Both the position numbers and the translations under genes were made by a program. Below are positions 9,202 through 16,823 of a DNA stretch of 64,000 bases, one piece after another. How positions within the stretch are numbered: position 1 is the first letter of the stretch; each line of letters starts with the position of its first letter. A model generated the notes under the pieces. It did no database searches and had not been told where the DNA came from. It saw only the letters and a program-made list of their open reading frames with translations. Where the stretch lies: the NCBI RefSeq assembly GCF_026262505.1, contig NC_067205.1:10788001-10852000 (forward strand), given 5' to 3'. Source of the stretch: Trichomonas vaginalis G3. Lineage: Eukaryota; Parabasalia; Trichomonadida; Trichomonadidae.

Positions 9202-9783
9202 ACCGAAGAAGTTGAAACGGTAGATTTGACACCACAAACAAAAAGTTCAGAACCATTGTCAAAACCTGTCAAAGAACTTACAGATGAAGAGAAAAATTCA
9301 ATAATAGAAAGTGCCAGGTCTGGAAATACAAACCCTAACTACAAAGTCACTTTTCATAAAAATGGAACGGCAAGTATCTCAAAAAAGAAACAGACTCTCA
9401 CAAATAAAATATTGAAGTCTGAAGGAGCTTTCGAGACAACAGATGGAAAAGTTTACTTCACTGACCAACAGTTCATTATAGAACATCTCATTGACTTAGA
9501 GTCGAAATATTCTAAACTTTACAACAAACACAAAAAGTTGAAAGGAAAACAAAAACAAATGGCATATGATATTTATGAAGATGTTGACGACACAACTGTT
9601 CCTGCAAGTGAGGTAAAGTCAGAGGAACCGAAAAGTGACGAAAAACCGATAGAAGAAGAGAAACCAAAAACTGAAGATAAACCAAAACCAAAGTTTAGTT
9701 TCCAAACTAAACCAAGTCAACCTTCATTAGCTGGTATGGGTTGGCGTCAAAGACTTATGGCTTCAGGCGGTTATGTAAAGTAA
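9199..9783 (+). CDS. Charged coiled-coil protein with acidic and basic tail, unknown
   Basis: A 194-residue protein. Residues 28-65 contain a block (DEEKNSIIESARSG, then YKVTFHKNGTASISKKK) that resembles the N-termini of the E2 genes at 31741-32173 and 28652-28888, suggesting a shared small domain. Residues 90-120 are Lys-rich and coil-forming (KYSKLYNKHKKLKGKQK). Residues 125-165 are acidic and Pro/Lys-rich, and the end is GMGWRQRLMASGGYVK. Function unknown. It is on the same strand as the virion candidates at 8606 and 9027. Confidence 0.6.
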   Translation: MTEEVETVDLTPQTKSSEPLSKPVKELTDEEKNSIIESARSGNTNPNYKVTFHKNGTASISKKKQTLTNKILKSEGAFETTDGKVYFTDQQFIIEHLIDLESKYSKLYNKHKKLKGKQKQMAYDIYEDVDDTTVPASEVKSEEPKSDEKPIEEEKPKTEDKPKPKFSFQTKPSQPSLAGMGWRQRLMASGGYVK

Positions 9784-9813
9784 AGAAAAAAATATTTTTT
9801 TATTTTTATAAAA

Positions 9814-10533
9814 ATGCCCCCATATAGAATGGATAGAAAATCTGCTAGAATAAAAGCAGAGTTGCAAAGTTATGGTTGGAGAGTTTCGAAGAATTTTAAA
9901 TATAGGAAGGGAAGACCCATAAAAGTCTATGACAAATTGTCTGGTCTTCGCTATGAAATGGATTTGGAAACAGCACGTGCAAATTATCCAAACAGACTAG
10001 AGAGGTTAGAAGAAGAACGTCTTATGGACATGCCTTTCGATGTTAGTGAACCTCAAGTTGAAGGACACGACGGCTTTGCCAGATTCTATTGGAAACATGA
10101 CGAACAATTGCATCCTTTGAGAAGGAAAAAAGGAAAAGGTGAAGACACACATGCTCCCATGGAAAGAACAAGATATGCATATGAGAAGTACCGTGAAGTT
10201 AGAAGTCAAATTACATCTGGTCGAACCTTTACAGTAAACTTTGACGAAGGAAAGAACAAAGAAGGCTTCATGGGAGTACTTGCTGCCATACAAGACGGAA
10301 ATAAGAAAGGACACAATCTCAGATTGACCATAACAGATTTGGATGGTCACATTTACTATGCACATGGCAATGTCACAACAGCTGCAATGCTTCTTGACGC
10401 TTTCAAGACTACAAAGAGAGAACAAATGGTTGACTCCGACTCAGACATTTTGAATGCAATTGAAGGAATTGCAAGTGTCAAGTTCGAATGGTACCAACCT
10501 AACCCTCAAGCAGTCAGACAACATGTTTGTTAG
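9814..10533 (+). CDS. Unknown basic protein of 239 residues
   Basis: I do not recognise this protein. The N-terminal 60 residues are basic and aromatic (RKSARIKAELQSYGWRVSK), the middle has a Lys/Arg cluster (HPLRRKKGKGED) and the last 110 residues look like a folded alpha/beta domain (TFTVNFDEG, LRLTITDLDGHIYYAHGN). It begins after a T-rich leader ending TTTTTATAAAAATG, the same style as the helicase and ATPase leaders. It lies between virion candidates, so a core or DNA-binding structural protein is possible. The frame is intact. Confidence 0.6.
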   Translation: MPPYRMDRKSARIKAELQSYGWRVSKNFKYRKGRPIKVYDKLSGLRYEMDLETARANYPNRLERLEEERLMDMPFDVSEPQVEGHDGFARFYWKHDEQLHPLRRKKGKGEDTHAPMERTRYAYEKYREVRSQITSGRTFTVNFDEGKNKEGFMGVLAAIQDGNKKGHNLRLTITDLDGHIYYAHGNVTTAAMLLDAFKTTKREQMVDSDSDILNAIEGIASVKFEWYQPNPQAVRQHVC

Positions 10534-10589
10534 ATGAGAAATATGAAATGGCATACCATTTTAAAACAATATATTTTTACATATATTAA

Positions 10590-11450
10590 ATGCTTCAGGT
10601 TGAAAAACAAAGAACAAAAGTAGCAGATACAAAACCGTTAGACTATATCTTTACAAATGCTGGTAGGACTATTTCAGATGAAGAAATTTCATCCCGAGCA
10701 TACAGGTTTGACTATCCAATTCGTTGGCTTCAAAGTCCTTCAGATGCAAAGGCAATAGGATTTAGAAGAGTTTTGTTTTCAAATAGAACTAACGCATTTA
10801 TGTTCGCAGTATATTTTCATGGGCAGTATAAAGGTTCTGATGGTCTAATAGACAAATTTGATGAAATGAGAATCTTTACAGTTCGTTCAGACGAAAGTCT
10901 TGAGAAAACTCTAAATGACTTTCAAACTCAAATGAACAAATACTATTGGGAATTTCAAGAAAAATACGACTCTTTACTAAATGGAACATACTATCTGAAA
11001 CTAGAATATGACAAGATGAACTCCACCGTTTCATTTCAAAAGATTGAAATTAACCCTCCAAGAGATACAGAGTTTTTATTTTGGGGAGTAGACAAACGTT
11101 CTTGGGCACAATTTCTTCGGTTACTAAACCAGAACGAACCATTACCACCAGATGGTCCATTTAAATTTATACTTCCACCAGCAGATTTGACAGTTTATAG
11201 AAACGTGTTTGACCCTCAAAATGTTATGTGTCATGCAAGTTTCAGTTCAAGCAACAATAGTTTTCTATGTATTGGTAAGGACTTTTATGACTTTGCTTCT
11301 AAATTCTACGAACCACCTAGTAACAGTTTCTCTGACTTTCAAGTTTGGTTCACAACAAATGGTGTGCAACATATTATTCCATTGTACTATGACTTTTATC
11401 TCGAATTGTCTTTCATATATAACTACGGAAAAGTGCTGAAAAAGTATTGA
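10590..11450 (+). CDS. Minor virion protein candidate, paralogue B
   Basis: A 286-residue paralogue of the 4963-5811 gene with the same order of motifs: KPLDYIFTN near residue 16, YRFDYPIRW near 42, KAIGFRR, then CHASFSSSNNSFLC, FYEPPSNSFSDFQVWFTT and FYLELSFIYN at the end. Two diverged paralogues in one element suggest two related parts of the same particle. It is the last gene before the repeat island; its stop lies 12 bp from the first palindrome module. The frame is open. Confidence 0.6.
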   Translation: MLQVEKQRTKVADTKPLDYIFTNAGRTISDEEISSRAYRFDYPIRWLQSPSDAKAIGFRRVLFSNRTNAFMFAVYFHGQYKGSDGLIDKFDEMRIFTVRSDESLEKTLNDFQTQMNKYYWEFQEKYDSLLNGTYYLKLEYDKMNSTVSFQKIEINPPRDTEFLFWGVDKRSWAQFLRLLNQNEPLPPDGPFKFILPPADLTVYRNVFDPQNVMCHASFSSSNNSFLCIGKDFYDFASKFYEPPSNSFSDFQVWFTTNGVQHIIPLYYDFYLELSFIYNYGKVLKKY

Positions 11451-11521
11451 AAAATAAAGTTTAGGGTAGAAGGTTAGATCTAACCTGTTTTCTAACCTGT
11501 TTTCTACCCTCTTGAATTTTC

Positions 11522-11818
11522 AAGACTTCTTCGTAAATGTTTTGTCATGACTTCTTCGTAAATGTTTTGTCATGACTTCTTCGTAAATGTTTTGTCAAGA
11601 CTTCTTCGTAAATGTTTTGTCATGACTTCTTCGTAAATGTTTTGTCATGACTTCTTCGTAAATGTTTTGTCATGACTTCTTCGTAAATGTTTTGTCAAGA
11701 CTTCTTCGTAAATGTTTTGTCATGACTTCTTCGTAAATGTTTTGTCAAGACTTCTTCGTAAATGTTTTGTCATGACTTCTTCGTAAATGTTTTGTCAAGA
11801 CTTCTTCATCGTAACGAG
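11522..11818 (+). repeat. 25-bp tandem array, 12 copies
   Basis: GACTTCTTCGTAAATGTTTT repeats every 25 bp from 11524 to 11799, alternating GTCATGAC and GTCAAGAC at the joints. Two further copies occur at 12727-12776 and one at 12900-12925, and inverted forms at 14300-14350. It has no protein-like features. Confidence 0.9.
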
Positions 11819-11892
11819 TGTAAATGAACCAAAAATATATTTTAGGTGAAGAGGTTAGATCTCACCTCTTTTTTCACCTAATTTTTCACCCG

Positions 11893-11954
11893 TTGAATTT
11901 TGTATAAAAACCAACCGCCGGAATTCAGACTGTTGCTATATTCTTCACAAAATG
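11893..11954 (-). repeat. KilA-N gene segment in noncoding DNA
   Basis: About 60 bp around AACCGCCGGAATTCAG closely matches 41150-41211, which on the minus strand is coding sequence of the E2 KilA-N pseudogene, just before its G-x-YV-x-P motif. The core is an imperfect palindrome around GAATTC. Here it lies between palindrome modules with no open KilA-N frame around it. Confidence 0.65.
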
Positions 11955-12244
11955 CTTGTTTTGAGGTCGAGCCACTTTTGGCTCCACCGTATTCTTTCAA
12001 CCAAAACTCATGAAATTTGGTCATTTTTCAGCAAAAATATATTTTAGATGAAGAGGTTAGATCTCACCCGTTTTTTCACCTCTTTTTTCACCCTCTTGAA
12101 TTTTCATGAATTTCCTTAAGATAGAAAAAGTATTGAAAAATAAAGTTTATGTTAGCATGTTAAATCTAACACGTTTTCTACCCTTTTTTCTACCATCGTA
12201 GAAAACACACAAAACTCATCTAATGGCTCGATGTTGTCCATTGT

Positions 12245-12645
12245 ACTTTTTCAGAACAATACTTGCACTGCTTCAGAACAATACTTGTACTTTTTCAGAA
12301 CAAGACTTGTACTTTTTCAGAACAAGACTTGTACTTTTTCAGAACAAGACTTGTACTTTTTCAGAACAAATTTCCCGTAAAAGCTCTCAATTTGTGAGAA
12401 AAATTTTCTGTTTCAGAACAATACTTGTACTGTTTCAGAACAATATTTGTACTGTTTCAGAACAATATTTGTACTGTTTCAGAACAATATTTGTACTGTT
12501 TCAGAACAATATTTGTACTGTTTCAGAACAAGACTTGCACTGTTTCAGAACAATATTTGTACTGTTTCAAGACAATACTTGCACTGCTTCAGAACAATAT
12601 TTGCACTGCTTCAGAACAATATTTGCACTGCTTCAGAACAATGTC
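12245..12645 (+). repeat. 22-bp tandem array (CAGAACAA type), about 17 copies
   Basis: TTTCAGAACAATATTTGTAC-like units at exact 22-bp steps: six from 12251 to 12361, a 52-bp step across an unlike spacer, then eleven from 12413 to 12633. The spacer contains an imperfect TCTCAATTTGTGAGA palindrome. The array ends at ATGTCCGACGTACCACCAA, nearly the same words that end the 16892-17207 array. The unit recurs in E2 near 39961-40335. Confidence 0.85.
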
Positions 12646-13049
12646 CGACGTACCACCAAAAAATATATTTTAGGTGAAGAGGTTAGATCTCACCTGTTTT
12701 TTCACCTCTTTTTTCACCTCTTGAATTTGTCAAGACTTCTTCGTAAATGTTTTGTCAAGACTTCTTCGTAAATGTTTTCGTTATGCCACTTTGTGCCGTC
12801 AGTCAGTCAGTCAATGAAATTTACACCAAAAATATAATTTAGGGTAGAAGGTTAGATCTAACCTGTTTTCTAACCTGTTTTCTACCCTCGTGAATTTGTC
12901 AAGACTTCTTCGTAAATGTTTTGTCAAGACTTCTTCATCGTAATGAGCGTAAAGGACCCAAAAATATAATTTAGGGTAGAAGGTTAGATCTAACCTGTTT
13001 TCTAACCTCATTTCTACCCTCGTGAATTTTCATGAATTTTCCCGAAATA

Positions 13050-13106
13050 AAAAATAAAGTTAGTTTTATTTTTTTATTTTTTTTTATTTTGTATAAAAGA
13101 ACAGAA
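13050..13106 (+). promoter_or_regulatory. KilA-type upstream module of the 13107 gene
   Basis: AAAGTTAGTTTTATTTTT, a T-rich run and TTTTGTATAAAAGAACAGAA lead directly to the ATG. The same order precedes the KilA-N genes at 15288, 15988, 39592, 41401 and 63332, for instance TGTATGTAAAGACAGTAATG in E2. Confidence 0.55.
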
Positions 13107-14039
13107 ATGTCAGTCGAAGCAACAACAATTCAAACAACAGCACCAAACTCGTTAGTCATGAATCCTACGTCAATGTTAGTAGAAATGAAAAGCTTCATTC
13201 CTTCTTCATATACTTTTGAAACAGAAATCCAGAAGATAAAGCAAGAACTGTTAACATGTAATTTAGACTGTAGTGCGAAAGATGAAACAAATGAACAGTA
13301 TCTTTATGAAATGGAGGACATTATTGACCATTTGCCCAAATTGCCTGAAATCCAACAACAAAAACTCACTATTCCTGAATTCGACGAAATTGAAGTCAAA
13401 GCAACTGACTCAGTAGAAATAAAGAAGTTCATACGAAAGGTAAACTATGAGTTTCTAGGATTTCATTGCAACCATAAGGTTATGGACAAAGATTGCGACA
13501 TGGTATATAAGAATGTTTCTGACATATATAAATCTGAAGAATTTAAGACCTACGACAACTTTGTTTCGTTAGTTGCTGAATGTGTATGGCAGATAAGAGA
13601 TAAAGATAAAAGATGTAAAATATGGAACAAACAAATAAAACCAGCAGCTTTTGAGTTAAAGAAAACCATTGACGCCTTAGTTGTTTTAGCAGGTAAGGTT
13701 TCAGAATATAACGCAAAAATGAACCCGCAATGTTCTAAATGTAAAGCGGCAATGAGGAGATATAACTACTCCGTCAAAGAGATAGAAAGAATGAGAAACG
13801 ACTATGCAGACTTAAAGACAGAAGCAGAAAAGCCAGCAGAAGATAAAATGGACATGTTAGAATTTCTGAACAAAAACTATCCAACTGCTGACGATTTCCT
13901 TCTATCTGACGTCAAGAAGAAGTATAAAGAGACTTTCGGCATAGTTAAAACATTCGATATCCTCAGCGAAGAAATAGAAGCTACAAAACTGTTTAGAGTC
14001 TCACGAATTCATAACGTTTACCATGTAAAACGCTTATAA
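13107..14039 (+). CDS. Unknown 310-residue protein of the KilA-N island
   Basis: The start at 13107 is chosen because the conserved upstream module ends there; an in-frame ATG lies 75 bp earlier. MSVEAT at the start resembles MSVEAKT of the KilA-N pseudogene at 41401. The body is helical and charged, with CNLDC near residue 54, a CSKCKAAMRR Cys pair near 216 and a C-terminal block from about 255 (EFLNKNYPTADDFLLSD) that could be a small DNA-binding domain. The last residues, NVYHVKRL, are encoded by DNA that recurs without a gene at about 14187-14214, so the gene's 3' end belongs to a dispersed repeat. I do not recognise the family. Confidence 0.6.
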   Translation: MSVEATTIQTTAPNSLVMNPTSMLVEMKSFIPSSYTFETEIQKIKQELLTCNLDCSAKDETNEQYLYEMEDIIDHLPKLPEIQQQKLTIPEFDEIEVKATDSVEIKKFIRKVNYEFLGFHCNHKVMDKDCDMVYKNVSDIYKSEEFKTYDNFVSLVAECVWQIRDKDKRCKIWNKQIKPAAFELKKTIDALVVLAGKVSEYNAKMNPQCSKCKAAMRRYNYSVKEIERMRNDYADLKTEAEKPAEDKMDMLEFLNKNYPTADDFLLSDVKKKYKETFGIVKTFDILSEEIEATKLFRVSRIHNVYHVKRL

Positions 14040-15231
14040 AATAACTGGGGTAGAAAAGAGGTTAGAAAACAGGTTAGATCTAACCTTCTACCCTAAAATA
14101 TATTTTTGCTGAAAAATGACCAAAATTCTGAGTAAAATAATTTTTAGGGCTTGTGTCAAACCGTTGAGTTTTCACAAAATTTAAAAAATAACGTTTACCA
14201 TGTGAAACGCTTATAAAATAACTGGGGTAGAAAACAGGTGAGAAAACAGGTTAGATCTAACCTTCTACCCTAAACATTATTTTTGTCTGATTTACGCTCA
14301 TTACGAAGAAGTTTTGACAAAACATGTACGAAGAAGTCTTGACAAAACATGTACGATGAAATCATGAAAATTCATGAGGTGAGAAAAGAGGTTAGAAAAC
14401 AGGTTAGATCTAACCATCTACCCTAAAATATATTTTTGTCTGATTTACGCTCATTACGAAGAAGTCTTGACAAAACATGTACGATGAAATCATGAAAATT
14501 CACGAGGGTAGAAAACAGGTTAGAAAACAGGTTAGATCTAACCTTCTACCCTAAAATATATTTTTGCTGAAAAAAATGACCAAATTTCATGAATTTCCTC
14601 ATATGTTTGCGACCCGAGGAAAACCGCGGGTAGAGATTCCGTACGAAAATCGTAAAAAATTGCGAGTAGTAAAAAAAACCCAGTCGCCTAAAACTCATGA
14701 AAATCGTGAAAAAATGACCAAATTTCATGAATTTCCTCATATGCTTGCTTCCCTCGGAAAACCGAGGGAAGAGATTCCGTATGAAAATCGTGAAAAACAG
14801 CGAGTAGGGACAAAACCCCAGTCGCCTAAAACTCATGAAAATCGTAAAAAAAATGACCAAATTTCATTATATAACTGTTATTTTTTACGAAGAGAACTTT
14901 TGCACTTCGTAAAAAAAATCCCTGAAATCATATCTTTTATACAAGATAGAAAATCTTACTCGCCTAAAACTCATGAAAATCGTGAAAAATTGCGAGTACG
15001 GACAAAATCTTACTCGCCTAAAACTCATGAAAATCGTAAAAAAATGACCAAATTTCATTATATAACTGTTATTTTTTTACGAAGAGAACTTTGACACTTC
15101 GTCAAAAAAATCCCTGAAATCGTGAAAAAATGACCAAATTTCATTATATAACTGTTATTTTTTTACGAAGAGAACTTTTGCACTTCGTAAAAAAAATCCC
15201 TGAAATCATATCTTTTATACAAAATAAAAAA
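14040..15231. repeat. Repeat island 2 of E1 (no gene)
   Basis: Four palindrome modules, inverted relative to island 1, lie at 14048-14094, 14225-14271, 14378-14424 and 14506-14551. Between them are copies of the 3' end of the 13107 gene, TGTGTCAAACCGTTGAG words shared with E2 at 40490 and 40665, and TACGAAGAAGTCTTGAC words. From 14575 the DNA is built from units starting ATGACCAAATTTCAT and ending ACTCATGAAAATCGT. Two of these carry KilA-N-like hairpins (14612-14631 and 14749-14770). The long open frame across it is a by-product of the repeats. Confidence 0.8.
14585..14790 (+). repeat. Two noncoding copies of the KilA-N hairpin cassette
   Basis: Both copies read GAATTTCCTCATATG, a hairpin, then GAGATTCCGTA and GAAAATCGT, as in the KilA-N genes. 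The first hairpin is ACCCGAGGAAAACCGCGGGT; the second has the TTCCCTCGG/CCGAGGGAA stem with an AAAA loop found in the 15988 gene. The stems differ by paired changes. Confidence 0.75.
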
Positions 15232-15287
15232 AATAACGTTAGTTTTTTATAAAATATTTTTTTTATCTTGTATGTAAGAAACAGAAA
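15232..15287 (+). promoter_or_regulatory. KilA-type upstream module of the 15288 gene
   Basis: AACGTTAGTTTTTTATAAAA, then a T-rich run and TTGTATGTAAGAAACAGAAA before the ATG. The version at 15936-15987 (AACGCTAGTTTTTTATAAAA ... ATATAAAGACAGAT) is the closest relative. Confidence 0.55.
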
Positions 15288-15899
15288 ATGTTAAAGGTTG
15301 AGTTTGAAACAGTTAGAAAGATAGACAATGACACCAAAATGGTTAGAATATGTGATTTAAACGTAAGATACTCAAAGAAATACAAGAAATATTCTTTGTC
15401 AGACATTTTATCTCCATTTGGAAAGAGACCGAAGGACTGGGTTAGAATTGCTTCTACTCAGAAAATTTTGACAAGAAATCCTGAGCTTATGATATCGGTA
15501 AGATTCTATGGAACTACAGCATATCTTATAGACAAAAGTCTTATACCAATAGTTTTGTTATGGTTAGACCCAGTTGTTGGATATAACTTCATAACATATG
15601 GTTCATTCGATACGGAACGTTGCAGTGAAGGCTTACTTTACATCGTTCAGAAACCGAAGGACTTCAATACAAAGAGATATAAGATAGGAAGAACATATAA
15701 TATAACTCAAAGATATGACAGTACAGTCAATAGAGTCAAGGTTGTGTTTGTTAACGATATGAGAGCTGCTGAAACAGAACTACTTGAAAAGTTTGAGAAA
15801 ATGTATGGTGCTCCCACGAAAGGTAAAGAAACGTTTGAAGTAGATGAGATAGATAAAGCTATAAAATTATTTGACGAAGTTGCTGAAAAATACATGTAA
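15288..15899 (+). CDS. KilA-N-like / GIY-YIG (T5orf172-type) protein
   Basis: A 203-residue protein. Residues 15-110 resemble a short KilA-N-type DNA-binding region (VRICDLNVRYSKKYKKYSL, WVRIASTQKIL). Residues 114-200 look like a GIY-YIG nuclease-type domain of the T5orf172/MUG113 group: GLLYIVQKP, YKIGRTYNITQRYDS, then an AETELLEKFEKMYG helix. The catalytic pattern is plausible but I cannot confirm every residue. It could cleave DNA at sites chosen by its N-terminal part, or be a regulator. A nearly identical copy ends E3 at 63421. It stands alone between repeat island 2 and the next KilA-N gene, each with its own upstream module. Confidence 0.7.
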   Translation: MLKVEFETVRKIDNDTKMVRICDLNVRYSKKYKKYSLSDILSPFGKRPKDWVRIASTQKILTRNPELMISVRFYGTTAYLIDKSLIPIVLLWLDPVVGYNFITYGSFDTERCSEGLLYIVQKPKDFNTKRYKIGRTYNITQRYDSTVNRVKVVFVNDMRAAETELLEKFEKMYGAPTKGKETFEVDEIDKAIKLFDEVAEKYM

Positions 15900-15935
15900 A
15901 GCGTTTATTTTTGGTCTTTTGTGAAAGTCAGGAAA

Positions 15936-15987
15936 TAACGCTAGTTTTTTATAAAATATTTTTTTTATCCGGAATATAAAGACAGAT
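15936..15987 (+). promoter_or_regulatory. KilA-type upstream module of the 15988 gene
   Basis: AACGCTAGTTTTTTATAAAA followed by ATATTTTTTTTATCC and ATATAAAGACAGAT at the ATG. The inverse copy in E3 lies at about 63333-63385. Confidence 0.55.
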
Positions 15988-16794
15988 ATGTCAACAACAG
16001 AGAACACAACAACTGCTATCGTTCATGAAGCCATAAATGAAGAATACGAGTGGGTTCAGTTTAACAAACAGTTACGTCTCATTCGTTCGGTCAAAGACGA
16101 CATGTACCAAATGCAAAGTATTTTGAATGCTCTTCGTTCTACAAAGCAAGCATATCATTGGTTTGAAAACCAACAGACAAAAGAACTTTTAGAAGAATTT
16201 CCTCATATGTTTGCTTCCCTCGGAAAACCGAGGGAAGAGATTCCATTCGAAAATCGCAAGAATTTGGCTCCTTGTTTGAAAGGATATTATGTTCATAGAC
16301 TTTTAGTAAATGCTGTAGCAATGTGGGCTTCACCTCGTTACGCTTGTTATATTTTCATGATGTTAGATGAAATTCATAGACAAGAACGTGAAGAGATGGA
16401 AAACAAGCTTGAAGCAAAAGACAAAAACATTCAGAAAAGAATACCACGTTCGGTACCAAAAGGAAAGGAAAAGAACTATAAGTATATGATTTATACTGAA
16501 GAGATGGAAAATGAAGAAGACAGAGATATGGTTATGTTGCATTTAGTCAGAAGAAACAACAAAAGCTTTTACGACCTTGCTAAGATTTACAAATCTGACA
16601 GAAATTGGTTCTATCGCGAAAACTTACCGATTTCAATGACACCAAATGAAGATGTGAAACAAATAGTTCAGGATACTTTACCTCAAACACACTATGATAT
16701 TAAAGGTTGTACAATACTTACCTTCAAAGAAGATTTGTCATTGTTAAAGGAAAAAATAACAGAGTATTTTGACAACTTCAAACAAGCAGAGTAA
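15988..16794 (+). CDS. KilA-N + DUF3627-type DNA-binding protein
   Basis: A 268-residue protein. A KilA-N-type DNA-binding domain spans about 25-125, ending with GYYVHRLLVNAVAMWASPRYA. A charged coil follows (130-150) and a C-terminal DUF3627-like domain (155-265: MIYTEEM, MVMLHLVRRNNKSFYDLA, RNWFYRENLP). Such two-domain proteins occur in large DNA viruses and are abundant in T. vaginalis. Residues 76-83 (ASLGKPRE) are encoded by a perfect 9-bp-stem hairpin, TTCCCTCGG/CCGAGGGAA, at 16215-16236, which is also present in noncoding DNA at 14749. Homologues are at 38765 (E2) and 62526 (E3). The target is unknown; nearby palindromes are candidates. Confidence 0.85.
   Translation: MSTTENTTTAIVHEAINEEYEWVQFNKQLRLIRSVKDDMYQMQSILNALRSTKQAYHWFENQQTKELLEEFPHMFASLGKPREEIPFENRKNLAPCLKGYYVHRLLVNAVAMWASPRYACYIFMMLDEIHRQEREEMENKLEAKDKNIQKRIPRSVPKGKEKNYKYMIYTEEMENEEDRDMVMLHLVRRNNKSFYDLAKIYKSDRNWFYRENLPISMTPNEDVKQIVQDTLPQTHYDIKGCTILTFKEDLSLLKEKITEYFDNFKQAE
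16215..16236 (+). repeat. In-frame hairpin within the KilA-N coding sequence
   Basis: TTCCCTCGG, loop AAAA, CCGAGGGAA: a perfect 9-bp stem inside a coding exon. The E2 homologue has the same stem at 39344-39365. The E3 homologue has an imperfect version near 63087-63102. Confidence 0.8.
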
Positions 16795-16823
16795 ATGAAC
16801 CATTTATTTTTCAAGCTTGACTT

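Larger units (their letters stand above)
11451..13031. repeat. Repeat island 1 of E1 (no gene)
   Basis: About 1.6 kb of repeats. Seven copies of a 44-50 bp palindrome module lie at 11463-11510, 11844-11891, 12046-12094, 12151-12194, 12672-12719, 12841-12888 and 12973-13020. Most have an AGATCT core, inner arms GGTTA/TAACC or GGTGA/TCACC and outer arms such as AGGGTAGAA/TTCTACCCT. They are interleaved with a 25-bp array, a 22-bp array and a KilA-N-derived segment. Most modules are preceded by AAAAATATATTTTAG-like sequence. Confidence 0.85.

Noticed and set aside
12245-12645. 22-bp repeats as a CRISPR array
   Set aside because: Units are contiguous with no unique spacers of regular length, no cas genes are present, and the setting is a eukaryotic element.
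12223-12771. 182-codon open frame across the 22-bp array
   Set aside because: The three frames of the repeat are equally open, and the sequence is pure iteration.
14564-15094. 176-codon open frame as a gene
   Set aside because: It consists of reiterated repeat units, and the KilA-N-like words occur without the rest of the domain.
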